From Gammaproteobacteria bacterium (GTDB lineage: Bacteria > Pseudomonadota > Gammaproteobacteria > Pseudomonadales > Halieaceae): a DNA stretch of 5,676 nucleotides. Below are positions 1 to 4,234 of this stretch, in pieces. The notes under the pieces were generated by a model that worked only from the letters and a program-made list of their open reading frames with translations, did not search any database and was not told the origin of the DNA. How positions within the stretch are numbered: the stretch's first letter is position 1; each line of letters begins with the position of its first letter. Where the stretch lies: the NCBI GenBank assembly GCA_029859085.1, contig JAOUDU010000210.1, positions 1 through 5,676 on the forward strand, read 5' to 3'. Made by a program: the position numbers and the translations under genes.

Positions 1-514
1 GCTCCATGGCGCCGCCTTCGCGATCGAGTACCACGCCGAAACGCAACAGGCAGACCCTGGTACCGCAATCGGCAGCGGGCAGCGCCGCGGCTTCCCAGCG
101 CTGGCACAGCTGCTGGGAGAAACCCGGCACCACCGCGCCGTCCTCTCCCAGGGGTTCATCGCCATGATGCCCGTAAAAGCCGATGGCGCTGGCGCTCAGA
201 AGTGCCGCCGGGGGATGTTGCAGGCGCCGCAGCAACGCGATGACAGCCTCGGTGGTACCCAATCGACTGGCGACGATCTCGCGCTTGTAGGCCGCGCTCC
301 AGCGCGCGCCCGCCAGGGACGCCCCGGCCAGGTTCACCACCCCGTCGAAGCGCGTATCGGCCGGGATCGCGTCGAGGCTGGTGACATAGGTCACCGCTGC
401 CCGGGGTGGTCGGGGCTGGCGCGTCAGCACCGTGGCACTATGGCCATCCTGCCCGAGGGCGGCTGTCAGAGCGGAGCCGATAAAGCCGGTGCCGCCGGTA
501 ATAAGGTAGTTCAT
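1..514 (-). CDS. TIGR01777 family NAD(P)-dependent epimerase (YfcH-like, SDR superfamily), 3' end outside window
   Basis: The first 171 residues of an extended short-chain dehydrogenase/reductase are visible. The start is the ATG whose complement is at 512-514. It gives the classic N-terminal Rossmann motif ITGGTGFIGSAL (residues 5-16) and has a GGAGG ribosome binding site 10 nt upstream. Further family signatures are NLAGA (61-65), the SASAIGFYG active-site strand (108-115, Tyr114) and RFGVVLD (158-164). Family members are about 300 aa, so roughly the C-terminal 40 percent lies left of the window. The fold binds NAD(P) and is cytosolic; the physiological substrate of the family is not established. 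It is transcribed divergently from the sirtuin-photolyase pair. Relatives of this family are commonly found beside photolyase genes in marine proteobacteria (established observation, recalled), so a role in a light or UV response is a reasonable inference. No frameshift or stop interrupts the visible part. Confidence 0.93.
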   Translation of the reverse strand, partial: MNYLITGGTGFIGSALTAALGQDGHSATVLTRQPRPPRAAVTYVTSLDAIPADTRFDGVVNLAGASLAGARWSAAYKREIVASRLGTTEAVIALLRRLQHPPAALLSASAIGFYGHHGDEPLGEDGAVVPGFSQQLCQRWEAAALPAADCGTRVCLLRFGVVLDREGGAME

Positions 515-524
515 AAAACTCGAG

Positions 525-529
525 CCTCC
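525..529 (-). promoter_or_regulatory. Ribosome binding site of the epimerase gene
   Basis: The minus strand reads GGAGG, a full Shine-Dalgarno core, ending 10 nt before the ATG at 514. It supports that start codon, which also begins exactly at the Rossmann motif. Confidence 0.75.
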
Positions 530-534
530 AGCGC

Positions 535-540
535 GTTATA
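535..540 (-). promoter_or_regulatory. Candidate -10 box for the epimerase gene
   Basis: The minus strand reads TATAAC, five of six matches to TATAAT, about 20 nt upstream of the start codon. No good -35 hexamer stands at 16-18 nt. TAGACA, which resembles TTGACA, occurs 22 nt upstream, which is too far for an unassisted sigma-70 promoter. Either the promoter is weak and activator-dependent or the hexamer is coincidental. A transcript starting here would have a very short leader beginning at or within the Shine-Dalgarno sequence. Confidence 0.3.
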
Positions 541-563
541 CCTGCGCATCCACCGGTGTAGCT

Positions 564-573
564 GTCTATAGAC
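564..573. repeat. 10-bp perfect palindrome, candidate operator
   Basis: GTCTATAGAC equals its own reverse complement. It lies near the centre of the divergent spacer, upstream of both candidate promoters, and is flanked by GTA (558-560) and TAC (573-575 overlapping the end), which add partial symmetry. The position is typical of a dimeric regulator site, but only one copy is present, so this is a candidate. Confidence 0.3.
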
Positions 574-594
574 TACGCACTGCCGGGCCAGGTA

Positions 595-606
595 GATTTT
601 TAAATC
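595..606. repeat. AT-rich inverted repeat upstream of the sirtuin gene
   Basis: GATTT and AAATC arms are separated by TT. The element is the most AT-rich patch of an otherwise GC-rich spacer. It sits about 20 nt upstream of the candidate TATACT box, overlapping where a -35 element or activator site would be expected. It could be an operator, an UP-like element or simply local AT richness. Confidence 0.25.
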
Positions 607-625
607 CCCGGGACGCCGCCCTGCG

Positions 626-631
626 TATACT
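626..631 (+). promoter_or_regulatory. Candidate -10 box placing the transcription start at the sirtuin ATG
   Basis: TATACT matches TATAAT at five of six positions. Only 6 nt lie between it and the ATG at 638, so a normal start 6-8 nt downstream would fall on or next to the start codon and give a leaderless mRNA. No Shine-Dalgarno sequence is visible in front of the ATG, which fits. The -35 region (around 602-608) is AT-rich but does not resemble TTGACA. Confidence 0.35.
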
Positions 632-637
632 CTGCCT

Positions 638-1480
638 ATGAACCCGATCCATGCAACTGTCCCCGTGCTGCGCCGCTTCCTGGCGGATTTCCCCAGGCTG
701 GTGGTGATCAGCGGCGCCGGCGTCAGCATCGCCTCGGGCATCCCCGCCTATCGCGATCGCGCCGGCGTATGGCAGCATTCCCCGCCGATTACCCACCAGG
801 AATTTGTCAGTGACCCCGCCCGGCGCCGGCGCTACTGGGCGCGCTCCCTGCTGGGCTGGCCGACGGTGCGGGACGCCCGGCCCAACGGTGCCCACCTGGC
901 CCTGGCCCGACTGGAGCAACGCGGCCATGTCCACCTGCTGATCACCCAGAACGTCGATCGGCTGCACCAGCGCGCCGGCAGCGCAGCGGTGATCGACCTG
1001 CACGGCCGGGTGGACCGGGTCCGCTGCCTGGCGTGCGCCGCCACGGTGCCGCGGGAAGTGATCCAGCAGCAGCTCCTGCGGGACAATCCCGGACCCGGGA
1101 GCCACGCCGCGGCGGTGCGTCCCGACGGCGACGCGGATATTGGCGATGAATTGATCGCGGAGATGACAATACCCACCTGTGCCGGTTGCGGTGGCACCCT
1201 GATGCCAGATGTGGTTTTTTTCGGCGGCACCGTACCCAGGGAGCGGGTCGACGCCTGCAGGGACGCCATCGCCGAGGCCGATGCGCTGTTGGCGGTCGGA
1301 AGCTCACTGCAGGTGTATTCGGGCTTTCGCTTCTGTCGGCTGGCAAGGGACCTGGGCAAACCCATCGCCATCATCAATCCCGGCACCACCCGGGGCGATC
1401 CGCTGGCTACAGTGAAACTGGCAGCAGACTGTGAACCCCTGCTGGCCGCCCTCGCGCAGGGGTCGGGCAGCGGTCGATGA
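638..1480 (+). CDS. Class II (SIRT4-like) NAD-dependent sirtuin, protein deacylase / ADP-ribosyltransferase
   Basis: This 280-aa protein has every core element of a Sir2 enzyme. It carries the NAD-binding GAGVS and SGIPAYRD (26-40), TQNVD (103-107), the catalytic His in DLHGR (His122), a zinc site of Cys130, Cys133, Cys181 and Cys184, PDVVFFGG (190-197), VGSSLQVYSG (220-229) and INPG (246-249). YWARSLLGWP (66-75), PDGD (162-165) and the 47-residue gap between the two CxxC pairs are as I recall them in mitochondrial SIRT4, which assigns it to class II rather than to CobB. Sirtuins use NAD+ to remove lysine acyl groups, giving nicotinamide and O-acyl-ADP-ribose; SIRT4 types show weak deacetylation and act as lipoamidase, deacylase or ADP-ribosyltransferase. 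The enzyme is probably cytosolic, as no signal peptide is seen. The start was chosen because conserved sequence begins shortly after it; no Shine-Dalgarno is visible. The photolyase follows after 31 nt, so an operon is likely. The substrate is unknown. Confidence 0.95.
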   Translation: MNPIHATVPVLRRFLADFPRLVVISGAGVSIASGIPAYRDRAGVWQHSPPITHQEFVSDPARRRRYWARSLLGWPTVRDARPNGAHLALARLEQRGHVHLLITQNVDRLHQRAGSAAVIDLHGRVDRVRCLACAATVPREVIQQQLLRDNPGPGSHAAAVRPDGDADIGDELIAEMTIPTCAGCGGTLMPDVVFFGGTVPRERVDACRDAIAEADALLAVGSSLQVYSGFRFCRLARDLGKPIAIINPGTTRGDPLATVKLAADCEPLLAALAQGSGSGR

Positions 1481-1511
1481 TCCTCCCGCCGGTATTCGCC
1501 GTACTACAGAT

Positions 1512-2954
1512 ATGACTAACCCCGTTATCTACTGGTTCAGGCAGGACCTGCGCACCCGCGACCTGCCGGGGCTGATCGCGGCCGCCGCGACCGGCGCCCC
1601 GGTGCTGGCCTGTTACATCCTCGACGACACCTCCCCCGGCGAGGCCGCGATGGGCGCCGCCAGCCGCTGGTGGTTGCACCACAGCCTGCGCTCACTGGCG
1701 GCGGAACTCGCGGCCCTGGGCGGTTCGCTGGTGTTGCGGCGCGGTGCCGCGCCCGCTGTGCTCGACAACCTGGTCGCCGGGACAGGGGCCACTGCCGTTT
1801 ACTGCTCGAGGGTTTACGAGCCCTGGGCCAATACCCTGGAGGAGAGCCTGCACACGGTGCTGGCGTCCCGCGGCGTGAGTTTCAAGCGCTACCCGGGAGC
1901 GCTGCTGTTCGAGCCCGGCCAGGTTATGAACAAGGGTGGCGGGCCTTGCAAGGTGTTTACCCCGTTCTGGCGGCAGTGCCTGGCCGCCGGCGCACCGGCG
2001 GTACCCAGGCCGGCACCGGCGGCGATCGACTGGTACCGGCGATCCCCGGGCAGTGAGGACCTCACCCGCTGGGGGCTGCTGCCCGGGGAACCCGACTGGG
2101 CCCGGGGATGGGGCGAACTGTGGCAGCCGGGATCCGACGGCGCCAGGCGCCGGCTGAAGGACTTTCTCGCGGGCCCGGTCAGTGATTACGACGAGGGCCG
2201 CAATCACCCGGCGAGGGAGGCCACCTCCCGCCTGTCGGCCCACCTGCACTTTGGAGAGATCTCGGCGCGCACTGTCTGGCATGCGGCCGCTGCCCGCGCC
2301 GGCAAAGACCCCGGCAGCGCCGACCAGGTGGACAAGTTCCTCAGTGAGCTGGGCTGGCGCGAGTTCTCGCATCACCTGCTGTATCACTTCCCCGCGATCG
2401 CGGCCGAGCCCTTCAAGGCCCAGTTCAGGCACTTTCCCTGGCTGGGTAACGCAGCCGCCCTGCGCGCCTGGCAACGGGGCCACACCGGTTACCCGATCGT
2501 GGACGCCGGCATGCGCGAGCTCTGGTCAACCGGTTTCATGCACAACCGCATCCGCATGGTGGTCGCGTCGTTCCTGACCAAGCACCTGCTCATCCACTGG
2601 CGCTCCGGCGCCCGCTGGTTCCAGGACACCCTGGTGGATGCGGACCTGGCCAACAACAGCTGTGGCTGGCAGTGGGTGGCGGGCAGCGGCGCCGACGCCT
2701 CGCCCTACTTCCGCATTTTCAACCCCGTGACCCAGGGTGAGAAGTTTGACGAGGAGGGCCGCTACATCCGCCAGTGGGTGCCCGAACTGGCGCGGTTACC
2801 CGACCGCTACCTGAACCGGCCCTGGGAGGCGCCGCCCGACGTGCTCGAGGCGGCGGGGATCCTGCTCGGCGAGACCTACCCGCTCCCGGTGGTGGACCAC
2901 AAGTCCGCCAGGGAGTCAGCCCTGGCGGCCTACGCCTCGCTCAGGGATCACTGA
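1512..2954 (+). CDS. phrB: Deoxyribodipyrimidine photo-lyase, class I CPD photolyase
   Basis: This 480-aa protein, a typical length for class I photolyases, splits UV-induced cyclobutane pyrimidine dimers using blue light and FAD. The N-terminal antenna domain (about 1-130) starts IYWFRQDLR, followed by KVFTPFW (147-153) and the helical FAD domain. Visible motifs are SAHLHFGEIS (242-251), ELGWREF (279-285), TGYPIVDAGMREL (325-337), MHNRIRM (343-349), and ANNSCGWQW with AGSGADASPYFRIFNP (380-405). By alignment with E. coli PhrB from memory, the electron-transfer tryptophans are Trp310, Trp363 and Trp386, the FAD N5 contact is Asn382, and the dimer-binding residues are Glu279 and Trp282, so the enzyme looks active. 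ATG 1512 is preferred over an in-frame GTG at 1431, because the fold begins directly after it and the earlier start would overlap the sirtuin. The Shine-Dalgarno is weak, so translation may be coupled to the sirtuin gene 31 nt upstream. The YEPW motif (102-105) replaces the YEVNE that binds the folate antenna in E. coli, so the antenna cofactor may differ. Confidence 0.97.
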   Translation: MTNPVIYWFRQDLRTRDLPGLIAAAATGAPVLACYILDDTSPGEAAMGAASRWWLHHSLRSLAAELAALGGSLVLRRGAAPAVLDNLVAGTGATAVYCSRVYEPWANTLEESLHTVLASRGVSFKRYPGALLFEPGQVMNKGGGPCKVFTPFWRQCLAAGAPAVPRPAPAAIDWYRRSPGSEDLTRWGLLPGEPDWARGWGELWQPGSDGARRRLKDFLAGPVSDYDEGRNHPAREATSRLSAHLHFGEISARTVWHAAAARAGKDPGSADQVDKFLSELGWREFSHHLLYHFPAIAAEPFKAQFRHFPWLGNAAALRAWQRGHTGYPIVDAGMRELWSTGFMHNRIRMVVASFLTKHLLIHWRSGARWFQDTLVDADLANNSCGWQWVAGSGADASPYFRIFNPVTQGEKFDEEGRYIRQWVPELARLPDRYLNRPWEAPPDVLEAAGILLGETYPLPVVDHKSARESALAAYASLRDH

Positions 2955-3059
2955 AGCCAGCTCCGACCCGCCACCCGGCCCTGCCCCATTTATCTGTTTC
3001 AGGTCCGCGCCAATCCTCACTGCCTTTCGACCAGTCAAGCATAATCTGTTGTTTTCCAA

Positions 3060-3082
3060 AGATTTACTGCGCCCGGAAATCT
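3060..3082. repeat. Inverted repeat AGATTT / AAATCT
   Basis: Perfect 6-bp arms flank an 11-nt GC-rich centre, followed by GTAC and four Ts. It could be an operator for the downstream gene or a feeble terminator of the photolyase transcript. The AT-rich stem makes termination unlikely. Confidence 0.25.
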
Positions 3083-3103
3083 GTACTTTTCTCCAGTTAA
3101 TCA

Positions 3104-3134
3104 ATGCCATCGCGAAGCGGCATCTGTAATTTTT
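3104..3134 (+). terminator. Weak candidate terminator-like hairpin
   Basis: ATGC (3104-3107) pairs with GCAT (3120-3123), and CGC (3111-3113) pairs with GCG (3117-3119) around a GAA loop, leaving a three-base bulge. A run of five Ts follows at 3130-3134. The 6-nt gap between stem and T run and the short interrupted stem argue against efficient intrinsic termination. It could equally be part of the promoter region. Confidence 0.2.
3125..3130 (+). promoter_or_regulatory. Candidate -10 box for the DUF922 gene
   Basis: TGTAAT matches TATAAT at five of six positions and is followed by an AT-rich stretch. A start about 7 nt downstream would begin the transcript at the base of the hairpin 3136-3180. 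The -35 region (about 3102-3108) shows no consensus, so support is weak. Confidence 0.25.
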
Positions 3135-3135
3135 C

Positions 3136-3180
3136 AACAGGACACCCCACATGCGGCAACCGCGCATGCCGGGTGATGTT
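3136..3180 (+). other. Imperfect long hairpin in the leader of the DUF922 gene
   Basis: Three nested pairing segments face each other: AACA (3136-3139) with TGTT (3177-3180), CACCC (3143-3147) with GGGTG (3171-3175), and ATGCG (3151-3155) with CGCAT (3163-3167), around a 7-nt loop. The innermost part can instead pair GCGG with CCGC around CAA. The structure ends 8 nt before the Shine-Dalgarno sequence of the downstream gene. It may stabilise the 5' end or modulate translation. It matches no riboswitch class I recognise. Confidence 0.35.
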
Positions 3181-3188
3181 GTTACTAC

Positions 3189-3192
3189 GGAG
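3189..3192 (+). promoter_or_regulatory. Ribosome binding site of the DUF922 gene
   Basis: GGAG, within CGGAGAG, stands 8 nt before the ATG at 3201. It fixes the start codon, which begins a hydrophobic export segment. Confidence 0.75.
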
Positions 3193-3200
3193 AGCCGACT

Positions 3201-4121
3201 ATGCTGGTGTGGGTAAAAACTGCCGCAGTACTGGGAGTGAGCGTACTGCTGATGGGCAGCAAGCTCATCATCCAGGTTCCCGAGGGGGGCTCGGTGGTTT
3301 CTTCCTCGGGACTGGTGGCCTGCGCGGCCGGTGAAACCTGTACCGTCGATGTCGATAACGAGAATTTCAGCGAGACTTTCACTGCTGTCCCCGAGGCAGG
3401 CTATGCATTCAAGCGCTGGGCCGACCGCGCCGGGGCTGTCTGCGGCGGTAGCGCGAATCCCTCCTGCGCGGAGCTGGACAACAGTCCCTTCTCCGACTTC
3501 CAGGGCCGCGACTCCCGGCTGCACTCCGCCGGCACACTGACGATGACCCCCTCTTTCACCTCCCGGGAAGCCGTCCTTGCCACGCAGAAACCGCAGATCT
3601 CTATCCGCTCCTATCACACTACCCGCTACTACCAGGTCCGGGGCACTACCCAGGAGGAGATCTGGGCCCAGCTGCACGGCGCCGCCAACCCGCTGGCGAT
3701 CGATCACGGGCAGGGTACCCGGCCGCTGGGCAGGGCCAGCTTCGAGTACAACTACAACTACCAGGGTGGTTACGCCGCGAACGCGTCCAGCTGCCGGGTT
3801 GAATCTGCCGACCTGGAATTCAGGTTCGCGACAGTGCTGCCGCAGCGAGTGCTGGCAGGTGAGCAGGCCCCAACATTGCAGGGACGCTGGCAGTCCCTGC
3901 AGGAACGTATTACCGAACATGAGGCCGGTCACCACGCGATCTACCGCCAACTGGTGACGCGACTGCCCCAGGTGATGGCGGACCTGGGCCAGGTGCCCTG
4001 CAGCGAACTGGACGACCGGGTCAGGGTGGCCATCAATGACGCGGTGGACGCGGTCCGCCAGGCCAGCGCCGATTACGACAGGAGTCACGGCGACGAGACC
4101 TACGTCGCATCCTCCCTGTAG
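3201..4121 (+). CDS. Exported DUF922-type zinc metalloprotease with N-terminal InlB-repeat-like domain
   Basis: This 306-aa protein starts with a short positively charged N-terminus and a hydrophobic stretch (about 7-19), a signal peptide or membrane anchor. Residues 22-119 resemble the InlB B-repeat-like beta domain of many secreted gammaproteobacterial proteins: VPEGGSVVSSSG, then ETFTAVPEAGYAFKRW (58-73) with paired cysteines. Residues 130-306 resemble DUF922, the predicted secreted Zn-dependent protease family: YHTTRYYQVRGTT (138-150), the FEYNYNY strand (181-187) and the HEAGH zinc-binding motif (240-244), which gives two histidine ligands and a catalytic Glu241. Asp292 and His296 in YDRSHGDE are candidates for the remaining ligand, because the family has a conserved YD..T.HG-like C-terminal motif. 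Six cysteines, apparently paired as 41-47, 81-89 and 198-267, fit an oxidising periplasmic or extracellular location. The start has a good Shine-Dalgarno sequence. The substrate is unknown and the zincin assignment rests on the motif. It faces the same way as the neighbouring genes but is separated from both by gaps over 100 bp. Confidence 0.85.
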   Translation: MLVWVKTAAVLGVSVLLMGSKLIIQVPEGGSVVSSSGLVACAAGETCTVDVDNENFSETFTAVPEAGYAFKRWADRAGAVCGGSANPSCAELDNSPFSDFQGRDSRLHSAGTLTMTPSFTSREAVLATQKPQISIRSYHTTRYYQVRGTTQEEIWAQLHGAANPLAIDHGQGTRPLGRASFEYNYNYQGGYAANASSCRVESADLEFRFATVLPQRVLAGEQAPTLQGRWQSLQERITEHEAGHHAIYRQLVTRLPQVMADLGQVPCSELDDRVRVAINDAVDAVRQASADYDRSHGDETYVASSL

Positions 4122-4182
4122 GCACGACCAACCGGAACTCTGGACAGCGGTACCCATCCCCACTACCCTCACCTTTTTGCCG

Positions 4183-4202
4183 GGGCGCAGAGCGCGGCGC
4201 CC
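4183..4202. repeat. GC-rich inverted repeat without T tract
   Basis: GGGCGC (4183-4188) and GCGCCC (4197-4202) form a perfect 6-bp stem with an 8-nt loop. It lies between two co-directional genes and could slow transcription or protect an mRNA end. In DNA of this GC content such stems also arise by chance. Confidence 0.3.
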
Positions 4203-4222
4203 GCCCTTGAATCCCCCGGCCT

Positions 4223-4227
4223 GAAGG
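4223..4227 (+). promoter_or_regulatory. Ribosome binding site of the M32 gene
   Basis: GAAGG ends 7 nt before the ATG at 4235. Together with the start of family similarity in the first residues, it supports this start codon. Confidence 0.65.
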
Positions 4228-4234
4228 TTAATTC

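Larger units (their letters stand above)
515..637. promoter_or_regulatory. Divergent intergenic control region between epimerase and sirtuin-photolyase pair
   Basis: This 123-bp spacer separates the two divergent units and must hold the promoters of both. It contains CACCGGTG (551-558, perfect 8-bp palindrome), GTCTATAGAC (564-573, perfect 10-bp palindrome) and GATTT-TT-AAATC (595-606, 5-bp arms). TATAAC (minus strand, 535-540) and TATACT (plus strand, 626-631) are candidate -10 boxes pointing outwards. No convincing -35 consensus is seen on either side, which would fit regulated promoters. The regulator cannot be named from the sequence. The control-region role follows from the divergent layout; the individual operator sites are inferred. 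Confidence 0.6.
2955..3200. other. 246-bp intergenic region between photolyase and DUF922 gene
   Basis: There is no supported gene here. The first 80 bases are GC-rich with nothing recognisable. From about 3030 to 3135 the sequence is markedly AT-richer than the surroundings, as expected of a promoter region. It contains the inverted repeat 3060-3082, a small bulged hairpin followed by a short T run (3104-3134), a TGTAAT hexamer and the long leader hairpin 3136-3180. It probably contains the end of the photolyase transcript and the promoter of the next gene. No strong rho-independent terminator is seen. Confidence 0.5.
4122..4234. other. Intergenic region before the M32 carboxypeptidase gene
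   Basis: This 113-bp spacer has no gene and no clear promoter. A GGGCGC / GCGCCC hairpin with an 8-nt loop lies at 4183-4202 but lacks a following T run, so it is not a standard intrinsic terminator. A CTTTTT tract (4173-4178) precedes it rather than following it. Confidence 0.5.

Noticed and set aside
164..571. A 135-codon plus-strand open frame over the epimerase gene and spacer
   Set aside because: It is antisense to the epimerase, which has clear Rossmann and active-site motifs and a Shine-Dalgarno sequence.
1215..1221. Run of seven Ts in the sirtuin gene as a possible frameshift or slippage site
   Set aside because: The frame on both sides encodes the expected DVVFFGG motif and the downstream VGSSLQVYS, so there is no sign of a shift or programmed slippage.
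1431..1511. Upstream GTG start that would extend the photolyase by 27 residues
   Set aside because: The extension overlaps the end of the sirtuin gene, has no family similarity, and the photolyase fold begins right after ATG 1512.
1692..2483. A 263-codon minus-strand open frame opposite phrB
   Set aside because: It is a shadow of the photolyase reading frame caused by high GC; the product has no recognisable motif.
3104..3334. Small 76-codon open frame upstream of and overlapping the DUF922 gene
   Set aside because: It has no ribosome binding site and overlaps the start of the real gene out of frame, and its product has no recognisable feature.
2916..4172. A 418-codon minus-strand open frame covering the whole DUF922 gene
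   Set aside because: It is antisense to a gene with a good ribosome binding site, an export segment and a zincin motif. Its product is rich in Gly, Val and Gln without recognisable domains. Long antisense frames are common in high-GC DNA.
4183..4202. GC-rich hairpin as a rho-independent terminator of the DUF922 gene
   Set aside because: No T run follows the stem on either strand. The T tract lies before it on the plus strand.
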